This document shows, one piece after another, positions 47,402 to 57,884 of a stretch of DNA of 64,000 bases. Position 1 is the stretch's first letter; each line of letters opens with the position of its first letter. The stretch is from Lachnospiraceae bacterium (GTDB lineage Bacteria > Bacillota > Clostridia > Lachnospirales > Lachnospiraceae). The notes under the pieces are model-generated. The model worked only from the letters and a program-made list of their open reading frames with translations. It ran no database searches and was not told the origin of the DNA. The position numbers and the translations under genes are program-made. Where the stretch lies: assembly GCA_017555455.1 (NCBI GenBank), contig JAFZGJ010000002.1:39628-103627 (forward strand). Reading direction: 5' to 3'.

Positions 47402-47428
47402 AAGGGACTGTTGCAACAGTCCCTTCTT
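47402..47428. terminator. Terminator between mazG and the SEC-C gene
   Basis: A perfect 24-bp palindrome (47402-47425) with T-rich sequence on both strands, between convergent stops. Confidence 0.8.
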
Positions 47429-47434
47429 TATATC

Positions 47435-47938
47435 TTAGTTTTTACCACAACATTTTTTGTATTTTTTACCGCTTCCACATGGACATGGATCGTTTGGATA
47501 TACTTTTTCTTCTTTTACAATTGTTGTAGATGATTTCTGTTCTTTGTATAAAGCTTTTCTTGTTTCTTCATCAAAAATAGCTTCCCATTCTTCTAATTCG
47601 TATAACCAATCAGCCTGAGCAGCTACCATATTTTTGTAAAGAAGTGCTTTGTCGAAGCCTAAATTAACAACGGTATCTTCTTCCATTTCATCAATCGGAT
47701 TTGGAGTTACCAAACTATCATTGATTCCATCTAAGAAACCGGTCATAGTCATAACACTTACTTCAAATTTATCAGCCAATTCTTTTACAGTACCTGTTAC
47801 AACTTCATCAGGATTTTTTAAAAGAGTCGCATAAATTTCTGTTTCTGCTTCAAAATAAGTATTCCAGAATCTCTGTAAATCCCCTTTGTTTGCTGTTTCG
47901 GAATAAGCGGTATCACGCCATGTTTTTAATAATCCCAT
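47435..47938 (-). CDS. SEC-C metal-binding motif protein
   Basis: 167 residues. A helical N-terminal domain (about 1-125) with the pattern [14 protein letters not shown]...[17 protein letters not shown], typical of a conserved Firmicutes group, and a C-terminal zinc motif [17 protein letters not shown] like the SecA tail. The motif binds zinc and in SecA contacts SecB or ribosomes; role of this protein is unknown. AAAGGA precedes the ATG. Confidence 0.88.
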   Translation of the reverse strand: MGLLKTWRDTAYSETANKGDLQRFWNTYFEAETEIYATLLKNPDEVVTGTVKELADKFEVSVMTMTGFLDGINDSLVTPNPIDEMEEDTVVNLGFDKALLYKNMVAAQADWLYELEEWEAIFDEETRKALYKEQKSSTTIVKEEKVYPNDPCPCGSGKKYKKCCGKN

Positions 47939-48082
47939 AATTTTGTCCTTTCTGTATAAAAAAATATATATTTCACTTTTAAACCATTGTAGTATACATG
48001 AATTTTCTACTAAAGTCCAGTAGTTCTCTTATAACCCATTTTTTAGTTATAATTTATAAATGTGATACATGCCATTTGTTTA

Positions 48083-48955
48083 TTAAATTTTTTCGCTGTA
48101 GATATTTTTATATCCTTCACCATAAATTTCCGCAGCACTGGAAATAATCATAAATGCGTTGGCATCTTCTTCCTTTACCACTTCTTCTACCTGTGGCGAA
48201 ATCTGTTTTCTTACAACACACATAATAACCCGTTTTTTTTCATTACTGTAAGCGCCTTCTCCTTCCAGATAGGTTACACCTACATCAAGTTCCATTAAAA
48301 GCCGTGTTGCAATAGATTGCCATTCATTACTGATAATATAAATTAATTTGGCACCGTCAGCCCCGTAAAGTACAATGTCAAATACCACACTCATTAAAAA
48401 CACACCAATTACCGCATAAAGTGCAGAATCTGTATTTTCAAATACAAATGCAGATAAAAGAACCACCACTAAATCACACATCAAAAATAAACGTCCGGTT
48501 TTTAGATGCGGAAACTTTAATCGTAATACTTTAACGATAATATCGGTTCCTCCTGTAGTAGCACCACTTTTAAAAATGAAACCAATAGCTACGGATGCTA
48601 CAGCAGAGCCGCAAATCGTGGCAAGTAATGGATCACGGGTTATAGGTGGATAAACAGCTAAAATATTAGTGAAAACAGAACCCATAACTGTAGCATATAT
48701 GGTAGAAATTAAAAATTTAAATCCAAATTTATACAGACCCAGAAGTAAAATCGGAATATTAATCATTAAAATAATAGTACCTACTTCAATATCAATAATT
48801 CGATTAATAATCATAGACAAACCGGAAACACCTCCGGGAGCAATATCATTTGGATCTAAAAACTGACTAATTGCCAAACCATAGAAAAAACTTGCTATGG
48901 TAATTACGATATAATCTTTAATATGGTTTTTTATGCTTTTCTTTTCATGGATCAT
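48083..48955 (-). CDS. YitT family membrane protein
   Basis: 290 residues: five or six membrane segments in the first 200 residues with the DPNDIAPGGVSGLS and KSGATTGGTDII motifs of the DUF161 family, then a soluble DUF2179-like C-terminal domain (about 205-285) containing YLEGEGAYSNEKKRVIMCVV. Function is not established. The ATG overlaps the ilvA stop (ATGA), so translation is coupled to ilvA. Confidence 0.92.
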   Translation of the reverse strand: MIHEKKSIKNHIKDYIVITIASFFYGLAISQFLDPNDIAPGGVSGLSMIINRIIDIEVGTIILMINIPILLLGLYKFGFKFLISTIYATVMGSVFTNILAVYPPITRDPLLATICGSAVASVAIGFIFKSGATTGGTDIIVKVLRLKFPHLKTGRLFLMCDLVVVLLSAFVFENTDSALYAVIGVFLMSVVFDIVLYGADGAKLIYIISNEWQSIATRLLMELDVGVTYLEGEGAYSNEKKRVIMCVVRKQISPQVEEVVKEEDANAFMIISSAAEIYGEGYKNIYSEKI

Positions 48956-50175
48956 ATATTCGTTCTTACCACCTTTGGCTGATAGCCTTCTTTGCTTAAT
49001 GCTTCAATAATCTGATTTTTATGTTCTGTTCCAAAAGCTTCTAATGTGATTCTAAGCTCTACTGCTGCATTACGGTTAATGGATACAAACTGGTTATGTT
49101 CTAATTTAATTACATTACCACTTTCATGGGCAACAACTCCTGCTACCCGGCTTAATTCACCCGGCTTATCGGGAAGTAAAACAGAGACAGTGAAAATTCG
49201 GTCTCTTAAAATCAAGCCCTGCTGTACTACAGAAGACATAGTAATTACATCCATATTCCCACCACTGAGTATAGAAACTACTTTTTTACCTTTTACATTC
49301 AGTTTCTTTAAAGCTGCAATAGTAAGAAGACCTGAGTTTTCAACTACCATTTTATGATTTTCAACCATATCCAAGAAAGATACTACCAGTTCACTGTCTT
49401 CTACAGTAATGATATCATCCAGATTCTTTTGGATATAAGGGAAAATCTTAGTTCCGGGTGTTTTAACCGCAGTACCGTCTGCAATGGTATTTACTCCCGG
49501 TAAAGTTGTAACTTTACCGTTTTTTAAAGATTCTTCCATACAATTAGCCCCTGCAGGTTCTACACCGATAACTTGAATCTTTGGATTTAATAATTTAGCC
49601 AAGGTAGATACACCGGTTGCTAATCCACCACCACCGATAGGACATAAAATGATATCAACTAATGGTAATTCTTTAAAAATTTCCATAGCAATAGTACCCT
49701 GACCGGTGGCTACTGCTTCATCATCAAAGGGATGAATAAAAGTGTAGCCATGTTCCGCTGCTAATTCATAGGCACGGTTACAGGCTTCGTCATATACATC
49801 ACCATATAAAACAACTTCAGCACCATAACTTTTGGTTCGGTTTACTTTCATTAAGGGCGTAGTTGTAGGCATAACAATGGTAGCCTTTACGTTATAGCAT
49901 TTTGCTGCGTAAGCAACACCTTGTGCATGATTACCGGCGGAAGCTGTAATGATGCCCTTCTGGCGGTCTTCTTCGGATAAAGTACTCATTTTATAATAAG
50001 CACCTCTTACTTTATAAGCACCGGTAAACTGCATATTTTCCGGTTTTAAATAAACTTTATTACCTGTTTTCTGGCTAAAATAATCGCTGTAAATCAACTT
50101 GGTTTCGGAAGTAACTTTTTTTACTTCGTCTGCCGCTTCTTCAAATTTTTCCAGAGTTAACATTTCTGTATTCAT
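48952..50175 (-). CDS. ilvA: Threonine ammonia-lyase with ACT domain
   Basis: 407 residues. PLP lysine in FTGAYKVRGAYYK (about residue 54), SAGNHAQGVAYA, the glycine loop IGGGGLATG, and a C-terminal ACT-like domain (about 330-405: FTVSVLLPDKPGELSRVAG). It deaminates threonine to 2-oxobutyrate for isoleucine or for catabolism. Lack of neighbouring ilv genes leaves biosynthetic versus catabolic use open. Confidence 0.95.
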   Translation of the reverse strand: MNTEMLTLEKFEEAADEVKKVTSETKLIYSDYFSQKTGNKVYLKPENMQFTGAYKVRGAYYKMSTLSEEDRQKGIITASAGNHAQGVAYAAKCYNVKATIVMPTTTPLMKVNRTKSYGAEVVLYGDVYDEACNRAYELAAEHGYTFIHPFDDEAVATGQGTIAMEIFKELPLVDIILCPIGGGGLATGVSTLAKLLNPKIQVIGVEPAGANCMEESLKNGKVTTLPGVNTIADGTAVKTPGTKIFPYIQKNLDDIITVEDSELVVSFLDMVENHKMVVENSGLLTIAALKKLNVKGKKVVSILSGGNMDVITMSSVVQQGLILRDRIFTVSVLLPDKPGELSRVAGVVAHESGNVIKLEHNQFVSINRNAAVELRITLEAFGTEHKNQIIEALSKEGYQPKVVRTNI

Positions 50176-50202
50176 TTGTCTGGTCCTCTTTCCATTATAG
50201 TA

Positions 50203-51138
50203 TTAACTGCGAACATCAAATAATGCATCCACAAACTGGTCGGAATCAAATTTCTGTAAATCTTCAATGGTTTCCCCTACCCCAATGTATTTTACCGGAA
50301 CTCCAAGTTCAGATTGAATTGCAATGGCAATACCGCCTTTGGCTGTACCATCCATTTTTGTAAGAACAATGCCCGTAAGTTCTGCCACACTACCGAATTC
50401 TTTTGCTTGATTTAACGCATTTTGGCCTGTGGTTGCATCCAAGACCACAAGATTTTCTCTGTGGGCATTTGGAAATTCACGGTCAATAATACGATTCATT
50501 TTCTTTAATTCTTCCATAAGATTTTTCTTATTATGAAGTCTTCCGGCAGTATCACATAAAAGAACATCAACATTTCTCGCTTTTGCTGCATTTACTGCAT
50601 CATAAACAACACTTGCCGGATCTCCGCCTTCTTTACCGCCAATCATATCAACGCCGGCACGGTGACACCATTCTTCCAACTGTTCTCCGGCGGCCGCACG
50701 GAAGGTATCTGCTGCTGCAATAAGAACTTTCTTACCGTCACCTTTTAATTTTCCGGCAAGCTTACCTACAGTGGTGGTTTTTCCAACACCATTTACACCA
50801 ATTACCATAACAATAGACTGCTGTTCTTCAAAAGCATATGCAGTTTCTTCCACACGCATCTGCTCTTTTATGGTTTTAATTAAAAGGTCTTTACAATCGG
50901 CAGGATTGGTAAGGAGATTGGCTTTGATTTCCACACGAAGCTTATCAATAATTGCCTGTGTTGCATTAATTCCTATATCTCCCATAATAAGAGTTTCTTC
51001 CAACTCTTCATAGAAATCTTCATCAATACAGGAAGCATCATAAAATAAGGTATCTATACTCTTAACAATATTATCTCTGGTTTTTGTCAAACCTTCTTTT
51101 AATCTACTAAAAAATCCCTTTTTTTCCTGTTTCTCCAC
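50203..51138 (-). CDS. ftsY: Signal recognition particle receptor FtsY
   Basis: 311 residues: short basic N-terminus without the long acidic A domain, N domain, G domain with GVNGVGKTTTVGKLAG, DTAGR, TKMDGTAKGG and the closing GVGETIEDLQKFD. The SRP receptor GTPase delivers nascent membrane proteins. Starts with GTG behind AAGGAAGG. Follows smc with an 83-nt gap, the classic rnc-smc-ftsY order. Confidence 0.98.
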   Translation of the reverse strand: MEKQEKKGFFSRLKEGLTKTRDNIVKSIDTLFYDASCIDEDFYEELEETLIMGDIGINATQAIIDKLRVEIKANLLTNPADCKDLLIKTIKEQMRVEETAYAFEEQQSIVMVIGVNGVGKTTTVGKLAGKLKGDGKKVLIAAADTFRAAAGEQLEEWCHRAGVDMIGGKEGGDPASVVYDAVNAAKARNVDVLLCDTAGRLHNKKNLMEELKKMNRIIDREFPNAHRENLVVLDATTGQNALNQAKEFGSVAELTGIVLTKMDGTAKGGIAIAIQSELGVPVKYIGVGETIEDLQKFDSDQFVDALFDVRS

Positions 51139-51221
51139 GTTAAGTCCTTCCTTTCTTCTTTATTTTGGAAATAGTTTTAAGTTACGATTTTTCGTATACA
51201 TGTTCTTACATGTAAAGCAAG

Positions 51222-54200
51222 TTAATCTTCAATTGCTCCTTCAACTAAATTGACACTTACCAAAGTAGAAACACCTTTTTCCTGCATGGTAATACCATAC
51301 AGACGGTCTGCTCTTTCCATGGTTCCACGTCTATGGGTGATTACAATAAACTGTGTATGCTTAGTAAGTTTATGTAAATATTTTGCGTAGCGGGCTACAT
51401 TACTTTCATCCAGAGCTGCTTCAATTTCATCTAAAAGACAGAATGGAGAAGGTTTTAAGTTTTGAATTGCAAATAAAAGTGCAATAGCAGTCAATGCTTT
51501 TTCTCCACCGGATAACTGCATCATATTCTGAAGCTTCTTTCCGGGTGGCTGGGCAATAATTCTTACTCCGGCCTCCAGGATGTCTTCCTCTTCCATTAAT
51601 TCCAAAGTACCTTTACCACCGCCAAAGAGTTCCTTGAATACTTTATCAAACTCACGGGAAATCTGTGCAAATTTTTCCTTAAACTGCTTTCTCATGGCAC
51701 TATCTAATTCTGTGATAATGTCATTTAAAGTCTTTTCTGCTTCCACCAAATCATCATGCTGGGTTTTCAGGAAAGTATAACGCTCCATAATATTTTTATA
51801 ATCTTCAATAGCGTTAACATTAACATCTCCCAAACGTCTGATGGCATCTTTTAAAGCTGCAATATCCCGCTTCATAACGGTTAAATCCGTCAATTCCGGA
51901 TTTCTCATATTAGCCGCATCATGAAGGGTAATTTCATATTCATTCCACATATAATCAATGTGGGATTTTATAGATTCTTCATGACGTTCTTTTTGATTGG
52001 TAAGACGATATACTTCTTTATCTAAAGCAGTAATTTTTTCTGCCATTTCTTCACGATTCTTGAAGAAGTTTTTCTGTTTTTCACTTAAACTTTCTTTTTC
52101 AACAATCATATTTTGTAATTTAAGTTCTGCATCGGTCTGGAAAGTATGAGAAGCATCAATAGTTTTTCTGATTTCTTCAATGGATAACTTCTTTTCTTCT
52201 ACCTCGGTATGATTTTTTACAATACCTTCTTCAATTTCAGTCAGTTCATTTTTCAAACGTACTAACTCGCCGTCGATTCGTTCTAAATTTTGTTGTTCAA
52301 AACCGATTTTTTGAAGCATTTTTTCAGCTTCTACTTCGGTTTCTGAAACAATGGCAGTCTGTTCTGATTCTTTTTTTCGCAGGCCTTCTAATTCTGACTG
52401 GAATTCGAGAATTTGTATTTCCACACTCTTTTCTAATTTTTCGGAAGATGCTAATTCTTCCAAGGTAGCTTTTTTGTCGTTAATAATCGACGTAATCTGT
52501 TCTTCAATTTCTTTGGATTCTGTTTGAAGGTTATCTGCCCCACTCTGGGTTTCTTCCATTTTTTCTCTTGCAGTAATAATATTCAGTCTTGCAGTATTCT
52601 GATGGATAAATTCATCCTGTAAATCAGATTTAATCTGCTCTAATTCTAAGCGTTTTTTACTACGTTCTTCTTTGGTTTCTTCAATTTGATTTAAAAGTTT
52701 ATCAATTTCTTTTAAATATGCCTTTACCTTATTTTCCAGTTCTTCCATTTCACGGCGTCGGCCTAAAAGATTGCTGTTGTTTTTAAAGGCACCACCACTG
52801 ATAGCTCCGCCCGGTACCAAAAGTTCACCTTCAATCGTTACCATACGGATACCATAGTCATATTTACGTGCAATTTTTACTGCATTATCTATGTTATCAA
52901 TGACAACAATTCTACCTAACATTGCTTTTGAAACATCGGAATATTTATCTTCTGTATACACCAGACTGTCTGCCATACCTACAACGCCTTTTTCATCCAA
53001 TACCTGTGGTGTTTTAAATTCCTGAGTATTTTTAATACTGGTAAGGGGTAAAAAGGTAGCGCGACCGCCTTTGTTTTTTTTCAAAAACTGAATCATCTTC
53101 TTTGCAGTGTCTTCATCATCCGTAACAATATTCTGAATATTACCACCTAATGCGGTTTCAATGGCAGTTTCATACTTTTTATCTACTTTAATAATGTCTG
53201 CAACTACACCTATAATACCTTTTTCATGCTCTTTCTGTTCCATAACCTTTTTGACAGAACCACCATAACCTTCATAGCGTTCTGTTAAATTGGATAACGC
53301 ATCTAATTTAGATTTTTCCTGATGATAAAGAACCTGGGTATCGCGAAGTTTCTGGTCTAGATTAGTAAGATTTTCTCTTACTTCATCTAACTCTTCTTCC
53401 TTTTTGGCCTGAGCATTATTTAAAGAAATAATATTGTCATTTACCTGCTTAAATTCGTTTTCTAAATGAGCAAGTACCTGTTCCTGTTTCGCTTCATCAG
53501 ATTTCACAGATACAATTTTTGAAATAAGCTCTGCTTTTCTGATATTTGCCTGTTCAAGCATAGTTTCTAAACGACCAATGTTTGTTTTAATAGTTGCTCG
53601 TTCGTTTAAGGCATTAATAATTGTATTTTTTCCGGCTTCAATATTGTTATTAATATGTTCTATTTTGTTCTGCAAATCAATTAAAAGTTTGTTTGCATCT
53701 TCTTTTAATTTAAGTGTTTCTTCCGCTTCTTTATCAATTTTTGCCTTTTCTGAAAGAAGATTATTTCGTTCTTCTTCTTTTTCATGAATAGATACAGACA
53801 TGGCAGAAAAACGATTCTGTAAATGTTCTTCATTGGAAGTGGCAGATTTTATCTGTTCTTCCAAAACTTTAATTTCACCCTCAAGTTTACCTCTTAAAAC
53901 ACTGGTATCGGTAAGACTTGTTCTTGCAGTTTCAATTTGTTCTTCCAAGGATTCAATTGTACTTTGAATACTGTTATACTCTTCTTTTATATTTTCGTAT
54001 GTTTGAGTTGATTTTTGTAATTCATCTGAAGCAATTTCAAGAGAAGATTCTACCTTATCTAACTGTTCTTTAATTCGGGAATTTTCCAAAAGAAACATAT
54101 TTACATCCAAGGTTTTTAGTTCTTCTTTTTTCTTTAAATAAATTTTAGCTTTTTCAGATTGTTTCTCTAAAGGTCCAATCTGTTTTTCCAACTCTGATAA

Positions 54201-54782
54201 AATATCATTAACACGAAGAAGGTTCTGCTTTTCTTCTTCCAATTTCTTCTGCGCAGCGGCTTTTCTACGTTTAAATTTAACAATACCGGCAGCTTCATCA
54301 AAAAGCTCTCTTTTTTCTTCCGGCTTTCCACTTAAAATTTTATCAATCTGTCCCTGACCGATAATCGAATATCCTTCTTTACCGATACCGGTATCATAGA
54401 ACAATTCATAAACATCTTTTAAACGACAGGCTGCACCATTAATTAAATATTCACTTTCTCCCGAACGATACAAACGTCTGGCCACAGTTACTTCATCGTA
54501 ATCAATGGCTAACTGATGATCTCTATTATCCAGTGTAATCGCCACATAAGCATAGCTTAATGGTTTTCTCATTTCTGTTCCCGAAAAAATAACGTCCTGC
54601 ATGGAAGAACCACGGAGCTGTTTGATTTTTTGTTCCCCTAATACCCAACGAACGGCATCTGCAACATTACTTTTTCCGCTTCCGTTAGGACCTACAATGG
54701 CTGTAATTCCATTGTGGAACTGAAAATTTATTTTGTTTGCAAAGGATTTAAATCCTTGAACTTCTATACTTTTTAAATACAT
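51222..54782 (-). CDS. smc: Chromosome segregation protein SMC
   Basis: 1186 residues. Walker A GPNGSGKSN, two long coiled-coil arms (about 170-500 and 680-1010), a hinge around 510-660 (GYGGSVKKVMEQ, GGAISGG), C-terminal signature MQLSGGEKALTAIALLFAIQ and Walker B PFCLLDEIEAALDESN. It forms the condensin-like complex with ScpAB. Full length, intact. Confidence 0.98.
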   Translation of the reverse strand: MYLKSIEVQGFKSFANKINFQFHNGITAIVGPNGSGKSNVADAVRWVLGEQKIKQLRGSSMQDVIFSGTEMRKPLSYAYVAITLDNRDHQLAIDYDEVTVARRLYRSGESEYLINGAACRLKDVYELFYDTGIGKEGYSIIGQGQIDKILSGKPEEKRELFDEAAGIVKFKRRKAAAQKKLEEEKQNLLRVNDILSELEKQIGPLEKQSEKAKIYLKKKEELKTLDVNMFLLENSRIKEQLDKVESSLEIASDELQKSTQTYENIKEEYNSIQSTIESLEEQIETARTSLTDTSVLRGKLEGEIKVLEEQIKSATSNEEHLQNRFSAMSVSIHEKEEERNNLLSEKAKIDKEAEETLKLKEDANKLLIDLQNKIEHINNNIEAGKNTIINALNERATIKTNIGRLETMLEQANIRKAELISKIVSVKSDEAKQEQVLAHLENEFKQVNDNIISLNNAQAKKEEELDEVRENLTNLDQKLRDTQVLYHQEKSKLDALSNLTERYEGYGGSVKKVMEQKEHEKGIIGVVADIIKVDKKYETAIETALGGNIQNIVTDDEDTAKKMIQFLKKNKGGRATFLPLTSIKNTQEFKTPQVLDEKGVVGMADSLVYTEDKYSDVSKAMLGRIVVIDNIDNAVKIARKYDYGIRMVTIEGELLVPGGAISGGAFKNNSNLLGRRREMEELENKVKAYLKEIDKLLNQIEETKEERSKKRLELEQIKSDLQDEFIHQNTARLNIITAREKMEETQSGADNLQTESKEIEEQITSIINDKKATLEELASSEKLEKSVEIQILEFQSELEGLRKKESEQTAIVSETEVEAEKMLQKIGFEQQNLERIDGELVRLKNELTEIEEGIVKNHTEVEEKKLSIEEIRKTIDASHTFQTDAELKLQNMIVEKESLSEKQKNFFKNREEMAEKITALDKEVYRLTNQKERHEESIKSHIDYMWNEYEITLHDAANMRNPELTDLTVMKRDIAALKDAIRRLGDVNVNAIEDYKNIMERYTFLKTQHDDLVEAEKTLNDIITELDSAMRKQFKEKFAQISREFDKVFKELFGGGKGTLELMEEEDILEAGVRIIAQPPGKKLQNMMQLSGGEKALTAIALLFAIQNLKPSPFCLLDEIEAALDESNVARYAKYLHKLTKHTQFIVITHRRGTMERADRLYGITMQEKGVSTLVSVNLVEGAIED

Positions 54783-54833
54783 ATAATAATTTTCCGTTTC
54801 TAGTTATAATCGTATCTATCTGTTGAAAGACAA

Positions 54834-55538
54834 TCAGATAGAATCATCTGTTTTTCTTATAGCAAGAATAGCTTCATAAGCAGCCTGTTGTTCCGCGGCT
54901 TTTTTTGTTTTTCCCTGACCAAAACCAATTTTTACTCCATTTAATAGGGCTTCTACTACAAATTCTTTATTATGATCAGGACCTATTTCATCAACTAATT
55001 CATATACAAGTTTTTGGTTAGGTTTTGTTTGAATAATTTCCTGTAATACGGTTTTACTGTCATAAAACAAAATACGGTTTTCGATATCAGACAAAATATA
55101 TTTATAGATAAAATCACGGGCAATTTCATAACCGCCATCTAAATACAATGCACCAATCAAAGCTTCCATAACATCCGAAGTAATGGATTCACGGTAACGA
55201 CCTCCGGTAGCCTCTTCTCCTTTTCCTAACAACATATAAGAACCTAAATCAATTTCTTTTGCACACTGTGCCAAGGCAGGCTCACAAACCAAACTGGAAC
55301 GAAGCTTTGTTAATTTTCCTTCCGGCATTTCAGGATTTTCTTTAAATAAAAATTCACTGGAAATCATTTCAAGAACAGCATCGCCAAGAAATTCCAAACG
55401 TTCATAATCTCCGTTTTTTCTGATTTTTTGTTCATTTGCATAAGAACTGTGAGTAAGAGCCTGTTTTAAAAGTGCGTTATTTTGAAAAGTATATTCAATT
55501 CTTTTTTCTAATTCAGCAAGTGCATGACCTGTTGCCAT
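54834..55538 (-). CDS. rnc: Ribonuclease III
   Basis: 234 residues from the ATG at 55538 (AGGAGG 7 nt upstream; an earlier in-frame start is less likely). Signature ERLEFLGDAVLEMI with catalytic acidic residues, then a double-stranded RNA-binding domain (about 160-228). It processes rRNA precursors and structured RNAs. Between acpP and smc. Confidence 0.97.
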   Translation of the reverse strand: MATGHALAELEKRIEYTFQNNALLKQALTHSSYANEQKIRKNGDYERLEFLGDAVLEMISSEFLFKENPEMPEGKLTKLRSSLVCEPALAQCAKEIDLGSYMLLGKGEEATGGRYRESITSDVMEALIGALYLDGGYEIARDFIYKYILSDIENRILFYDSKTVLQEIIQTKPNQKLVYELVDEIGPDHNKEFVVEALLNGVKIGFGQGKTKKAAEQQAAYEAILAIRKTDDSI

Positions 55539-55643
55539 AAATTTCCTCCTATCATTTGAAAGCAACATCAAACGCTATTATATTAGCTGTCCGTTCTGCA
55601 GAAAAATTACTGCAATAATTATAGGTTAATATACTAGCGTTTG

Positions 55644-55676
55644 AACTCGAAAAAGCCCTTACGGGCTTTCGAGTTT
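55644..55676 (-). terminator. Hairpin between acpP and rnc
   Basis: Nested stem (outer AACTCGAAA with TTTCGAGTT, inner GCCC/GGGC) with TTTTT on the minus strand within the arm. It should reduce read-through from acpP into rnc. Confidence 0.75.
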
Positions 55677-55686
55677 ATGCTTTATA

Positions 55687-55917
55687 TTAATTAATTGCGG
55701 CTTTAATTAATTCAACTGCTTCTTCAACAGTAGTAATATTTTCTGCATTTTCCGGTGCAATTTCAATATCAAATTCTTCTTCCAAGCCCATAATAATCTG
55801 AAAAACGTCTAAAGAATCCGCTCCTAAATCATCTGCAAAGGTAGTTTCCAATGTGATTTCATCAGGGTCAACACTTAATACTTCAGCAATTACTTTTTTT
55901 AATTTTTCAAATTCCAT
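55687..55917 (-). CDS. acpP: Acyl carrier protein
   Basis: 76 residues, acidic, with the phosphopantetheine serine S35 in GADSLD. It shuttles acyl groups in fatty acid synthesis. Start at 55917, 14 nt after AAAGGAAC; the longer in-frame reading would include the ribosome binding site. Preceded by plsX. Confidence 0.97.
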   Translation of the reverse strand: MEFEKLKKVIAEVLSVDPDEITLETTFADDLGADSLDVFQIIMGLEEEFDIEIAPENAENITTVEEAVELIKAAIN

Positions 55918-55950
55918 TATTCTGTTCCTTTCTTTCATCATTGTAAACTT

Positions 55951-56964
55951 TTACACTTCTGATTCATCGTTTTTTACAATGATATTTTTAATTTTTTCAT
56001 TTATGTTTTGTTCTTTAAAAGTCTCACATTGTAAGATGGTGTTCTTAATTTCAATCGCTTTAGAACTGCCATGTGTCTTTACAACCAAGCCTTTTAAACC
56101 AAGTAATGGTGCTCCGCCATATTCTTCAAGATCAAAAGATTTCAAACAGTTTTTAAGAGCAGGTTTTACTAAAAGTGCACCTATTTTGCTTCTTAATGTT
56201 GTCATCATACCCTCTTTTACCTTCTTAATTAACGTGCCACCAACACCTTCGTATAATTTTAAGATAACATTACCAACAAAGGCTTCACAAACAATAACAT
56301 CAGCATAGCCTTTTGGTATGTCTCTTGCTTCAATACTTCCGATAAAATTAATCTCAGGAGTATTTTTTAATAAAGGAAAAGTTTCTTTTACTAATGCATT
56401 CCCTTTTTCTTCTTCTGCACCAATATTAACAATTGCAACTTTAGGATTTTTAATCCCCATGATACTTTCCATATAAACAGTTCCCATTTTGGCAAACTGA
56501 ACCAGGTGTGAAGGCCTGGCATCTACGTTAGCTCCACAATCAATTAACAAAGATGCACCTTTTTCGGTTGGGATTAATGGCGCTAATGGTGGTCTTTCCA
56601 CCCCTTTAATACGTCCAACAATCAACTGTCCTCCTACCAAAACGGCTCCGGAGCTTCCTGCCGAAACAAACGCATCACAAGTTCCTTCTTTTACCAAATG
56701 GAGTGCTTTCACAATAGAAGAATCTTTTTTCTTTCTGATTGCCATAACCGGAGGCTCTGCCATTTCAATAACTTCAGTAGCATCCACAACTTCAATCTGA
56801 TTTGCATCATATTTGTATTTGATTAATTCTTCCTTCACCAGGGTTTCTTTTCCGACAAGATATACTTTTACATTCTTGCTTTCATTTACTGCATCAATGG
56901 CACCTTGAACAATTGCGTGGGGTGCATTGTCGCCGCCCATGGCATCTAAAGCAACTTTTACCAT
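55951..56964 (-). CDS. plsX: Phosphate acyltransferase PlsX
   Basis: 337 residues, full length. MVKVALDAMGGDNAPHAIVQGA, SAGSSGAVLVGG, and VCEAFVGNVILKLYEG are diagnostic. It makes acyl-phosphate from acyl-ACP for phospholipid synthesis. In most relatives rpmF lies directly upstream; here a 5.6-kb signalling island separates them. Confidence 0.98.
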   Translation of the reverse strand: MVKVALDAMGGDNAPHAIVQGAIDAVNESKNVKVYLVGKETLVKEELIKYKYDANQIEVVDATEVIEMAEPPVMAIRKKKDSSIVKALHLVKEGTCDAFVSAGSSGAVLVGGQLIVGRIKGVERPPLAPLIPTEKGASLLIDCGANVDARPSHLVQFAKMGTVYMESIMGIKNPKVAIVNIGAEEEKGNALVKETFPLLKNTPEINFIGSIEARDIPKGYADVIVCEAFVGNVILKLYEGVGGTLIKKVKEGMMTTLRSKIGALLVKPALKNCLKSFDLEEYGGAPLLGLKGLVVKTHGSSKAIEIKNTILQCETFKEQNINEKIKNIIVKNDESEV

Positions 56965-57036
56965 TTATAATAACCTCTTCCTTTTTTGCTCTCTATCCTA
57001 ATATACTAAACACATATATAAAAATCAAGAGAAAAA

Positions 57037-57726
57037 TTAGCACCTTATAAGACCACAACAGGTTCCCAGACACTCTATGTTTTCTAATTTTTTAAAATGC
57101 AATTCACTTCCGATTCTATGAATTGGTTTTAAGCAATAGCCGTCTTTTTTTTCTATAAAAATTTTCACAAAAACCTCTTCTTCTTTTAAAAATACACCAT
57201 GTTCTCCGGATTTTGGGAAACGATTTTCCAAAAGAAGAATATCTCCCTTACAATAGGTAGGGGATGCATCATTTATGGATGTTTCAAATGCCATATAGGC
57301 TTCTTTTTTGTTGGTATAAATTTCATAAGGATTTTCAGGATCATATAATAGTCCTCGAAAAATATTATCTGTGGATTTTAAGCAAATAACTTTATACTGT
57401 CGAAGACCTTCATGTTCATCCGATGCTATGGCAGATTCATATTTTGCAAAATTCATAATAATATTTTTTCCATGTGTTCCACAATTTCTATAATAGTTTA
57501 ATAGCTTTCTTTCTTCATTATTAGTGGCATTTTCAACACCCAACAAAGAATTAATGGTCATATCCAGTGCTTCTGCCATTGCCATTACTGTTTTTATATT
57601 AGGGTTGGAAGTTCTTCCATAATAAATATTTCTTAAAGTTTCTATAGGAACACCGCTCATTTGCGAATAATATTCCAAAGTAATTTTCTTATCATATAAA
57701 ATTTCTTTTAATCTTTTGCTTAACAT
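57037..57726 (-). CDS. XRE regulator with S24-peptidase-like C-terminal domain
   Basis: 229 residues. Helix-turn-helix at 1-62 (EYYSQMSGVPIETLRNIYYG), linker, and a LexA/CI-like C-terminal domain (about 130-229). The S24 region ASPTYCKGDILLLENRFP keeps a possible serine and the later VFVKIF may supply the lysine, but the SMxP context is altered, so autocleavage is uncertain. It is divergent from the Spo0A-like gene across 158 bp with a 0A box in its promoter region. Confidence 0.75.
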   Translation of the reverse strand: MLSKRLKEILYDKKITLEYYSQMSGVPIETLRNIYYGRTSNPNIKTVMAMAEALDMTINSLLGVENATNNEERKLLNYYRNCGTHGKNIIMNFAKYESAIASDEHEGLRQYKVICLKSTDNIFRGLLYDPENPYEIYTNKKEAYMAFETSINDASPTYCKGDILLLENRFPKSGEHGVFLKEEEVFVKIFIEKKDGYCLKPIHRIGSELHFKKLENIECLGTCCGLIRC

Positions 57727-57762
57727 GAGATACCTCTATGTTGTTTATGACATACACTTTTT

Positions 57763-57774
57763 CATTTTTCGACA
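57763..57774 (-). promoter_or_regulatory. 0A box in the XRE/Spo0A-like divergent region
   Basis: The 12-mer TGTCGAAAAATG (minus strand) contains TGTCGAA, a perfect Spo0A box; the same 12-mer lies upstream of the histidine kinase (62465-62476). It is 36 to 48 bp before the XRE start, overlapping where its promoter should be. Confidence 0.55.
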
Positions 57775-57884
57775 AAGGAAATGTTATATTTAATATTATA
57801 TTTTGTCTTTTTTTTAGATATATTTCATTTACAAACAAGAAATGAAAAAATAATACATAAAAAAACAAAAGGAGAATTTCATCT

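Noticed and set aside
55853..56308. 151-codon open frame on the plus strand over acpP and plsX
   Set aside because: Antisense to two certain genes, without ribosome binding site or recognisable protein features.
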